Source of the DNA: Paenibacillus dendritiformis
Lineage (GTDB): Bacteria; Bacillota; Bacilli; Paenibacillales; Paenibacillaceae
DNA: 52,422 nt
Direction: 5' to 3'
Assembly: GCF_015845845.1 (NCBI RefSeq)
Contig: NZ_LDIG01000298.1
Span: 1 to 52,422, forward strand
In this document: in pieces, positions 25,637 to 32,197 of the stretch
Position numbering within the stretch: the stretch's first letter is position 1
Layout of the letters: each line of letters begins with the position of its first letter
The notes under the pieces: generated by a model
Databases searched by the model: none
The model's input: the letters and a program-made list of their open reading frames with translations, nothing else
Told to the model about the DNA's origin: nothing
Made by a program: the position numbers and the translations under genes

Positions 25637-26644
25637 ATGAAGCATAGACGGCTTGGCTTCACCGTGCTCGCCGTGCTGCTGCTGTGCTCGGCAGTGCTGG
25701 GGGCTTGCGGAGGCAAGAGCGGTCAAGTGAAGGTGAAGGTCGGGGAAGTCACCAGGTCGATCTTTTATGCGCCCGAGTATGTCGCGATAGGCAAAGGATT
25801 TTTTGAGGAAGAGGGATTGGAGGTGGAGCTCCAGACGACGTTCGGGGGGGACAAGACGATGACGGCGCTGCTCTCCGGGGCGATCGATGTCGCGCTTGTC
25901 GGCTCGGAGACGTCGGTCTATGTCGCGCAGCAAGGATCGGAGGATCCGGTCATCAACTTCGCGCAGCTGACGCAGACCGACGGCACCTTCCTGATGGCTC
26001 GCCAATCCGACGGCACATTCGCTTGGGATGATCTGAAAGGCAAGGTCTTCCTCGGACAGCGCAAAGGCGGGATGCCGCAAATGGCCGGCGAGTTCACGCT
26101 CAAAAAGCACGGCATCGATCCGCACGGCGACTTGGAGCTGATTCAAAATATTGATTTTGCCAACGTCGCCTCCGCATTCGCTTCGGGCACGGGCGAGTAC
26201 GTGCAGCTGTTCGAGCCGCAGGCGTCCATTTTCGAGAAGGAAGGCAGAGGGGTGGTCGTCGCCTCGTTCGGCGTGGAGAGCGGATTGCTTCCGTATACGG
26301 TCTTCATGGCGAAGCAAAGCTACCTGACGAAGAACAAGGAAACGGTTCAGAAGTTCACCAATGCGGTCTTTAAGGCGCAAAAGTGGGTGGATTCGGAATC
26401 GCCGGAAGCGATTGCCGACGTCCTTATGTCATTTTTCAAGGATACGGATCGGGAAATCGTCGTCAGCTCGGTGAAGCGGTATAAGGAACAGGGCTCCTTC
26501 GCGTCCGATCCGGTGTTGGACGGCAAGGAGTGGAGCAATCTGCTGGATGTGCTGGATTCGGCCGGCGAATTGAAGGGGCGGATCGAGCATGGCCGGATCG
26601 TCAACAATGAATTTGCGGAGGAAGCCAAGCGGCAGGTGAAGTAG
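25637..26644 (+). CDS. NitT/TauT-type ABC transporter, substrate-binding lipoprotein
   Basis: A 335-residue extracellular binding protein with lipobox LGAC and lipidated Cys24. The mature part is of the NMT1/SsuA type: FYAPEYVAIGKGFFEEEGLEVEL and the sequence DVALVGSETSVYVAQQG are typical for periplasmic-type binding proteins for nitrate, sulfonates, taurine or pyrimidine precursors. The substrate cannot be told; no thiamine riboswitch and no desulfonation gene is present, leaving the class open. GAGGAGG lies 9 bases before the ATG. It is the first gene of a three-gene importer operon. Confidence 0.9.
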   Translation: MKHRRLGFTVLAVLLLCSAVLGACGGKSGQVKVKVGEVTRSIFYAPEYVAIGKGFFEEEGLEVELQTTFGGDKTMTALLSGAIDVALVGSETSVYVAQQGSEDPVINFAQLTQTDGTFLMARQSDGTFAWDDLKGKVFLGQRKGGMPQMAGEFTLKKHGIDPHGDLELIQNIDFANVASAFASGTGEYVQLFEPQASIFEKEGRGVVVASFGVESGLLPYTVFMAKQSYLTKNKETVQKFTNAVFKAQKWVDSESPEAIADVLMSFFKDTDREIVVSSVKRYKEQGSFASDPVLDGKEWSNLLDVLDSAGELKGRIEHGRIVNNEFAEEAKRQVK

Positions 26645-26674
26645 GCGGCGGGCAGAAGAGAAGGAGGCGGACGC

Positions 26675-27472
26675 GTGATCCCAGCGGTAGAAATGTCTCA
26701 AGTCACCCATGTCTATGTGACGGAACGCGAAGCGAAGCTTGCCATCGATCGGCTGTCCGTCACGATTATGCCGGGGGAATTCGTCAGTCTGGTCGGCCCG
26801 AGCGGCTGCGGCAAGACGACGATCCTCTCTATTATTGCAGGGCTGCTGGAGCCGACGCACGGCAGCGTCCGCGTCTATGGCGATGCGGTCGCGGGACCTT
26901 CGCCGCGGGTCGGCTATATGCTGCAAAGCGATTATTTATATCCATGGCGCACGATTCTGGAAAATGCAAGCCTCGGCCTGGAATTGACGAAGCAGTGGAA
27001 CCGGGAATCCGAGGAGCGGGTACGGGAACTGCTGAGCGGGATGGGGTTGGGCGGCACGGAAGCCTCGTATCCGCATCAGCTGTCCGGCGGCATGCGGCAG
27101 CGGGTCGCCCTCGTGCGGACGCTGGCGACCTCGCCCGAGCTGCTCTTGCTGGATGAACCGTTCTCCGCGCTCGATTATCAGACGAAGTTGCAGCTGGAGG
27201 ATCTGGTCGTCGATACATTGAAGGCCCGGCGGAAGACCGCCGTCCTGGTGACGCACGATCTGTCGGAGGCCATCGCGGTCAGCGACCGGGTGATCGTGCT
27301 CAATCGCGATCCCGGCTCCGTGCGCAAAGCCTTCGCCATCCCGGATGCGATACGGGAGGCGCAGCCCTTCTATGCCAGAGAGCAGCCCGGCTTTAACGAG
27401 ATGTTCCACGAGCTGTGGAAAGAGCTGGAGGCTTCGGACGGAAAGGAGGGCGAACATGCAGGGCCGAACTGA
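26675..27472 (+). CDS. NitT/TauT-type ABC transporter, ATP-binding subunit
   Basis: Starts with GTG behind GGAGGCGG. A 265-residue ATPase with Walker A GPSGCGKTT, Q-loop MLQSDYLYPWRTI, signature LSGGMRQRVALVRTLA, Walker B LLLLDEPFSALD and switch His in LVTHDLSEA, the set typical of SsuB/TauB/NrtD. Couples ATP hydrolysis at the inner face of the membrane to import through the downstream permease. Its last 17 bases overlap the permease start, so the two are translationally coupled. Confidence 0.92.
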   Translation: MIPAVEMSQVTHVYVTEREAKLAIDRLSVTIMPGEFVSLVGPSGCGKTTILSIIAGLLEPTHGSVRVYGDAVAGPSPRVGYMLQSDYLYPWRTILENASLGLELTKQWNRESEERVRELLSGMGLGGTEASYPHQLSGGMRQRVALVRTLATSPELLLLDEPFSALDYQTKLQLEDLVVDTLKARRKTAVLVTHDLSEAIAVSDRVIVLNRDPGSVRKAFAIPDAIREAQPFYAREQPGFNEMFHELWKELEASDGKEGEHAGPN

Positions 27473-28295
27473 GACAAACAGCGGGACGGAGGAATCCCGC
27501 CGGCTGCTCGAACGGACGTATTCGCGCTATCGGGCCGCCCGGCGGAAGAGGGCCTGGATCGTCTCGCTTACCCAAGTTGCCATTCTCATCGCTTGCGTCG
27601 GTCTGTGGGAACTGGCTGGCCGCTTGAAATGGATTGATGTGCTGCTGTTCAGCTATCCGAGCAAAGTATGGCGGCAGATTGTGCAGGACTTCGCCGACGG
27701 GTCGATCTGGCCGCATCTCGGAATGACGGTCGGGGAGACGGTCGCAGGTTTCGTGCTGGGGACATTGCTCGGCACGCTGCTGGCGGTCGTGATCTGGTGG
27801 TCGGATTTCCTGGCGCGGGTGCTGGATCCGTACATGGTCGTGTTCAACAGCATGCCGAAGGTAGCGCTCGGCCCGCTTTTTATCGTCGGTTTCGGAGCCG
27901 GCTTCGCGGCGATCGTCGTCACGACGTTATCGATCACCGTCATTATTACGACAATCGTCGTATACAACAGCTTCCGGGAGGTCGACCCGAATTATATTAA
28001 GGTCGTACGGGTGTTCGGCGGAGACAAAAGCGTCATTTTCCGCAAAGTCATCCTGCCGGCCTCCTTCCCGGCGATCGTCTCGACGCTGAAGGTGAATGTC
28101 GGCTTGGCCTGGGTCGGGGTTATCGTCGGAGAATTTCTTGTCTCCAAGATCGGGCTTGGGTATTTGATTATTTATGGCTTCCAGGTGTTCAATTTCACGC
28201 TGGTGATGGCGTCCCTTGTCATTATTGCCGTCGTCGCGACATTGATGTACCAGGGAGTCGCTTATCTGGAACGGACATGGTTGAACCGATCGTAA
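27456..28295 (+). CDS. NitT/TauT-type ABC transporter, permease subunit
   Basis: A 279-residue membrane protein with about six helices and the BPD_transp_1 domain. The coupling EAA-like loop reads VVRVFGGDKSVIFRKVILPASFPAIVSTLKV, and GLAWVGVIVGEFLVSKIGLGYLI is typical for the SsuC/TauC group. ATG at 27456 follows AAAGGAGGG by 5 bases and overlaps the ATPase gene end. An unusual basic, soluble lead of about 35 residues precedes the first helix. No terminator of note was found; the ArAE gene downstream has its own promoter. Confidence 0.9.
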   Translation: MQGRTETNSGTEESRRLLERTYSRYRAARRKRAWIVSLTQVAILIACVGLWELAGRLKWIDVLLFSYPSKVWRQIVQDFADGSIWPHLGMTVGETVAGFVLGTLLGTLLAVVIWWSDFLARVLDPYMVVFNSMPKVALGPLFIVGFGAGFAAIVVTTLSITVIITTIVVYNSFREVDPNYIKVVRVFGGDKSVIFRKVILPASFPAIVSTLKVNVGLAWVGVIVGEFLVSKIGLGYLIIYGFQVFNFTLVMASLVIIAVVATLMYQGVAYLERTWLNRS

Positions 28296-28368
28296 GCCGC
28301 AGGGCGGCAGGCGGAGCGCGGAACACGCTGCCGCCCTCTCCGGCGGGGAATCGGCTGCCGCAAAATGT

Positions 28369-28398
28369 TTGGTGTGCAAGGGGATTGTGGATTATAAT
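28369..28398 (+). promoter_or_regulatory. Candidate promoter of the aromatic acid exporter gene
   Basis: TTGGTG (28369-28374), an 18-base spacer and a perfect TATAAT (28393-28398), 40 bases before the ATG. The -35 matches only three bases. Confidence 0.5.
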
Positions 28399-28437
28399 AA
28401 AAGTCTACACAATCCCTCTACAGCAAGGAGCAATTCT

Positions 28438-29424
28438 ATGATTTTCCGATTTGTCGGCATTCGTGTCATCAAGACGGCAATCGCTTCGATCTGCGCGATC
28501 ATTGCAGCGGGCCTGATCGGAAGCCCCAACCCGCTCGGCGCGGGCCTGTTGGCTATTTTGGGGGTCGATGTGACGCGGAAGCGGAGCATCCAGACCGTCT
28601 CGGCCCGCTTTTTCGCCTCGCTCGTCGGACTGCTTCTGGCGTCGCTTCTGTTCGGACTGCTTGGCTTTCATCTGTGGGTGCTGGCTTTATACATATTGGT
28701 GGCTTTTCCGGTCATCGTGCGGCTCAATTTCAAGGAAGGCATTGTCACGAGCTCGGTCGTCACCTTCCATATTTATGGCGCGGGGGCTGTGACGCTGCAA
28801 GGGGTGCTCAATGAGGTCTTGCTGCTGCTCGTCGGCCTTGGCTCCGCGTCCCTGGTCAATCTGATCTATATGCCGAGCGAGGAGGACAAGCTCGTTCGCA
28901 TCCGAAGCGAGGTCGATGATCGCTTCTCCCTCATTTTCCAGCAGATTGGCCGCTGTCTGCGCGATCCGTCTTGCGCCTGGGACGGACGCGAGATTATCGA
29001 GGCGAACGCCTTGGCGGATGAAGGCATCCGGCTCGCTTCCCGGGCGCTCGAAAATTTGCTGCTTCGTTCCGATGACGTGCGGGAGGATGAACGGTGGCTG
29101 GTCTATTTCTATATGCGCAAGACGCAGCTTGACCATGTTCAAAATATGCTGCAGCTCATCTCGCAGGTATATGAACAGCTTCCGCAATGCCTGTTGGTGG
29201 CCAAGCTGTTCGATCAGCTCAGCCGCGACGTGAAGGAGCCGCACTATACGGGCAAGACCGAGCAGCTGCTGCTGGAGCTGGAGGATCTGTTCCGGGCGAT
29301 GGAACTGCCGGCGACGCGGCGGGAATTCGAGGTCCGCTCTGCGGTGCTGCAGTTGATTCGGGAACTGCACAGCTTTTTGAAAATCGCGAAAAAGGACAAG
29401 CAAAAAAAACAACTGGCCGTCTGA
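28438..29424 (+). CDS. Aromatic acid exporter family (ArAE/DUF939) membrane protein
   Basis: A 328-residue protein: the first 150 residues hold four to six hydrophobic helices (IKTAIASICAIIAAGLIG, NPLGAGLLAILGVDVTRKRS, a long Leu-rich helix, and VVTFHIYGAGAVTLQG), the rest is a soluble, Arg/Glu-rich helical C-terminal domain. This is the YqjA-type Gram-positive branch of the aromatic acid exporter family; members are presumed to export amphiphilic acids, but the substrate is unproven. AAGGAG lies 7 bases before the ATG. The open frame extends upstream to a TTG at 28369, across the promoter, and is not used. Confidence 0.85.
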   Translation: MIFRFVGIRVIKTAIASICAIIAAGLIGSPNPLGAGLLAILGVDVTRKRSIQTVSARFFASLVGLLLASLLFGLLGFHLWVLALYILVAFPVIVRLNFKEGIVTSSVVTFHIYGAGAVTLQGVLNEVLLLLVGLGSASLVNLIYMPSEEDKLVRIRSEVDDRFSLIFQQIGRCLRDPSCAWDGREIIEANALADEGIRLASRALENLLLRSDDVREDERWLVYFYMRKTQLDHVQNMLQLISQVYEQLPQCLLVAKLFDQLSRDVKEPHYTGKTEQLLLELEDLFRAMELPATRREFEVRSAVLQLIRELHSFLKIAKKDKQKKQLAV

Positions 29425-29433
29425 AACGGCCAG
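29413..29433 (-). terminator. Perfect hairpin over the stop of the ArAE gene, T-run on the minus strand
   Basis: CTGGCCGT (29413-29420) and ACGGCCAG (29426-29433) pair perfectly around a 5-base loop and include the TGA stop. On the minus strand the stem is followed by TTGTTTTTTTTG, a classic terminator tail, but I see no minus-strand gene between here and cotE that needs one. On the plus strand no T-run follows. Confidence 0.5.
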
Positions 29434-29693
29434 CCAGATGGCATGCGGACAGCCTCTTCCATCATAAAGATATACTATGTATGACGGTGCGGAACGGATT
29501 CTCTCTTTCTCGTTCGCTATGCTGCCAAAAGGATGGAGTAGTGGAAGAAGAGCTGGCGCGATAGATAGCAGCGGCTCCCGGAAATGCCGATCGCTAGAAT
29601 CTCCGGCGGCAACAAGGAGAAGCGCGGCGGCCGCGAGCCGCATACCACCGGCACGGCATCATGATAAAGACCGCAGGCGCAGCGCCCGCGCCG

Positions 29694-29720
29694 CTTCGGA
29701 ATAGAAGCCGGATTCCGAAG
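29694..29720 (+). repeat. Inverted repeat in the gap before cotE
   Basis: Perfect 9-bp arms CTTCGGAAT (29694-29702) and ATTCCGAAG (29712-29720); CATATATC and six T follow. It may be a terminator with a displaced tail. The interval 29434-29757 otherwise holds no convincing gene. Confidence 0.4.
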
Positions 29721-29757
29721 CATATATCTTTTTTCTCTATATTTAAATCTGTCTATT

Positions 29758-29785
29758 CAACATTCGCCCACGTCCTGCATACACT
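29758..29785 (+). promoter_or_regulatory. Sigma-E type (mother cell) promoter of cotE
   Basis: CATACACT (29778-29785) is a full match to the sigma-E -10 consensus CATACAHT. CAACATT (29758-29764) at 13 bases spacing matches 5 of 7 bases of the -35 consensus. cotE is known to be transcribed by sigma-E in Bacillus subtilis, which supports the call. Confidence 0.7.
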
Positions 29786-29818
29786 TTATTGAATGATTGT
29801 ATGGAGGAGGTCCACACG

Positions 29819-30379
29819 ATGGCAATTTCAGATAAACACCACTGCCGTGAGATTATCACGAAAGCAGTTTGCGGCAAAGGTCGCAAGTTCTCCGTCGTTA
29901 CACATACCGTCACTCCGCCTCATCATCCGACCAGTATATTGGGAGCCTGGATTATCAACCATCAATATGAATCGGTGAGAGCCGGAGATGGAATTGAGGT
30001 CATCGGTACGTATGACATCAACATCTGGTATTCGTACGACAACAATTCCCAGACGGATGTAGCCAAGGAGACGGTATCCTACGTCGAGCTCGTCGGATTG
30101 TCTTATGTCGATCCGAAGCATCGCCGCACGACGGAAGAGGTATCGGCTGAGGCGATCCAGGAGCCGAACTGCGTCGAGGCCAGCGTCTCCTCGTCCGGGA
30201 CAGGGGTTACGATTCGCGTGGAGCGCGAATTCGCGGTTGAGATGGTAGCGGAGACGAAGGTATGTGTGCGCGTCTGCCCGAACGGTTGCAACGATTTCGA
30301 AGACAAGGACTTTGATTTCGGCATCCAGGACGAAGAGTTCGACGATCTGGATCCGGATTTAACGGATGAGGAGTTGTGA
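29819..30379 (+). CDS. cotE: Outer spore coat morphogenetic protein CotE
   Basis: A 186-residue homologue of CotE: CREIITKAVCGKGRKFS, PTSILGAWIINHQYE, YDINIWYSYDNNSQTDV, QEPNCVEASVS and VEREFAVEMVAETKVCV are all family blocks, and the tail is strongly acidic (Asp/Glu-rich from residue 160) as in Bacillus. CotE forms a ring around the forespore on which the outer coat assembles. ATG at 29819 has GGAGGAGGT 7 bases upstream; the open frame begins earlier at 29789 but without a site. A sigma-E promoter precedes and a strong terminator follows, so it is monocistronic. As in Bacillus it lies upstream of mutS-mutL, here with one gene between. Confidence 0.95.
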   Translation: MAISDKHHCREIITKAVCGKGRKFSVVTHTVTPPHHPTSILGAWIINHQYESVRAGDGIEVIGTYDINIWYSYDNNSQTDVAKETVSYVELVGLSYVDPKHRRTTEEVSAEAIQEPNCVEASVSSSGTGVTIRVEREFAVEMVAETKVCVRVCPNGCNDFEDKDFDFGIQDEEFDDLDPDLTDEEL

Positions 30380-30486
30380 TTAGGTCCGCAGACCCTCACC
30401 GCCTGCGGAGATATCCCGGATAACATCCTGAAGCCCTCATCCGTTGAACTTCATACTTATGCATATGCAGCAGCAGCATCATCGAA

Positions 30487-30511
30487 GAGGGCGGGAGCCC
30501 TCCTTTTTTTT
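30487..30511 (+). terminator. Rho-independent terminator of cotE
   Basis: GAGGGC (30487-30492), loop GGGA, GCCCTC (30497-30502), then C and eight T (30504-30511). Confidence 0.88.
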
Positions 30512-30576
30512 GAAAAAATTGCCGGATTGCCGATAGCGGGCAATCATGAGCACGATGATGAACGGGGGACGAGGCG

Positions 30577-32136
30577 ATGCAGCGTCTGGAATTGGGCGGC
30601 GGTGTCCGCCTGTACACCGATCATGCCGCCGGATACCGTCAATGGCGGCGCTATGCCGAGCCGCCGCCTCCGGAGGCAGCCGGAGCGCAGCCTTGCGTCG
30701 ATGTCCTATGGCTGGAGGAGCCTGGGGCGGTCCGCCTGCCGGACGCGGCAGGGGGGATTGGCTCCGTCGGCGACGGGAGGATGATTTTGAACCGCCACGC
30801 CGGGCCGTGGAGCGGACCGGCGATGCGGGAGCGGCTGCGGCTGTGGGGACTGCCGGTGCTCGACCGGGCCGCCTGGGGCGCGGAGCCGGGAAGCGACCCG
30901 GACGGCGCCGGCTTCGTGCGCACGGTCTGCTTCTGGGTCAGCCAGCTTGAGGCGGTCGCCGCGGCGCATTGCTTCCAGTCGCCGACGGGCGGCTATTTCT
31001 ACCGTCCGCTGGACGGCTGGACGCGGCCGCCCTACTTGCGGCTGGCCCGGCTGGCGGTGCGGGCGGTCTATGCGCTCGGCCGCGACACGGGAGCGGTCAC
31101 GCTCCGCTGCTGCCCCGCCGCTGACGAGACCGATGGGCCCGCCGGCGTCCTGGAGGAGCCGCGTCCCGGCGACGCCATCGAGCGGGTGGAGCCCGTTCCG
31201 GCGCCGCTGCCGGCATGGGTGCTGGAGAGCTATGCCGCTTCCTGGGCCAAGGCGGCCGCCGAACAGCAATCCGCCCGCGCCCGGCCGGGTCAGGTCCTGC
31301 TGGGGCTCGACGCGGAGTTCGTGCTGCATGACGCGAGCCGGCGCAAGCTGATCGCCGCGAGCCGCTTCCTGCCCCGAGGCGGGCGGGCGGGCTGCGACGC
31401 GGTGCGCATCGGGGGCCGGGTGCGCTTCCCGCTGATGGAGCTGCGCCCCGATCCGGCCCCGGGACCGGCGCAGCTCGTGCGCAATATCGCCGCCGCGATG
31501 GCGGAGGCCCGCCGCCATCTCGAAGCGGGGGACGGCGCCGCGCTGGAGTGGCTTGCCGGCGGCCGGCCGGTGGGCCGCTTCCCGCTGGGCGGGCATATCC
31601 ATCTGAGCGGGCTGCCGCTCACGTCCGAGCTCGCGCGGGTGCTGGACACGTATGTCGCTCTGCCGGTCGCCGCGTTGGAGGATCCGTCCGGCGCGCCGCG
31701 GCGGCCCCGCTACGGGACGTTCGGCGACGTGCGCCTCCAGGAGCATGGCGGGGCCGGCGGCTTCGAATACCGGACGCTCCCCAGCTTCCTGTTCTCGCCG
31801 GAGCTGGCGCGGGAAGTGCTGGCCCTGCTGAACGCGGCCGCCAGGCTCCGCCACCGCTTGAAGCGGCGCGACAGTCTGCGCGATCCGGTCATCCGCGCCT
31901 ATCATGCCGGCCGGCCGGCGGAGGAGCTGCGGCCGGTTGCCCGGGCGGCGGTGCAGGGGCTGCTGGCCGCACTGGAATATGAAGCCGTCTCTGCCGGAGG
32001 AGGAACGGGAAGCGGCCGGGAGCAGGCTCTCATCCGCTCCTTCGCCCGCCGCATCGATTCGGGCTGGCGCTGGAATGAGCGCGAAGATATCCGCCAGGCA
32101 TGGGCCGTCCGGAAGGAGGGCGCGGCGAAGGCGTGA
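30577..32136 (+). CDS. Putative amidoligase (COOH-NH2 ligase type 2)
   Basis: A 519-residue protein whose C-terminal half carries the marks of the glutamine-synthetase-like amidoligase family: LGLDAEF with D245 and E247, an Arg-rich strand with PLMELRPDP, GGHIHLSG with H340 and H342, and FEYRTLPSF with E397 and R399. These would bind ATP-Mg and the carboxylate. The N-terminal 230 residues are less conserved and contain no recognised domain. Such enzymes are predicted to ligate an amine to a carboxylate in peptides or side chains; none of this type has a settled substrate that I can name. The GC content is extreme for the window. It has its own strong terminator overlapping its stop and follows the cotE terminator, so it is transcribed separately from both cotE and mutS. 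Confidence 0.82.
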   Translation: MQRLELGGGVRLYTDHAAGYRQWRRYAEPPPPEAAGAQPCVDVLWLEEPGAVRLPDAAGGIGSVGDGRMILNRHAGPWSGPAMRERLRLWGLPVLDRAAWGAEPGSDPDGAGFVRTVCFWVSQLEAVAAAHCFQSPTGGYFYRPLDGWTRPPYLRLARLAVRAVYALGRDTGAVTLRCCPAADETDGPAGVLEEPRPGDAIERVEPVPAPLPAWVLESYAASWAKAAAEQQSARARPGQVLLGLDAEFVLHDASRRKLIAASRFLPRGGRAGCDAVRIGGRVRFPLMELRPDPAPGPAQLVRNIAAAMAEARRHLEAGDGAALEWLAGGRPVGRFPLGGHIHLSGLPLTSELARVLDTYVALPVAALEDPSGAPRRPRYGTFGDVRLQEHGGAGGFEYRTLPSFLFSPELAREVLALLNAAARLRHRLKRRDSLRDPVIRAYHAGRPAEELRPVARAAVQGLLAALEYEAVSAGGGTGSGREQALIRSFARRIDSGWRWNEREDIRQAWAVRKEGAAKA

Positions 32137-32153
32137 GTCCGCGCTCTTTTTTT
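32118..32153 (+). terminator. Rho-independent terminator of the amidoligase gene
   Basis: GGGCGCGG (32118-32125) pairs with CCGCGCTC (32139-32146, one wobble), followed by seven T. The stop codon at 32134-32136 lies in the loop. Confidence 0.8.
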
Positions 32154-32161
32154 GATATAAT
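32153..32161 (+). promoter_or_regulatory. Extended -10 promoter element of mutS
   Basis: TGATATAAT (32153-32161) is an extended -10 with a perfect TATAAT directly after the amidoligase terminator, 37 bases before the mutS start. No good -35 is seen. Confidence 0.5.
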
Positions 32162-32197
32162 GAGGACGATTCAAGGTCAGGTATCGGAGGGTGTTTA

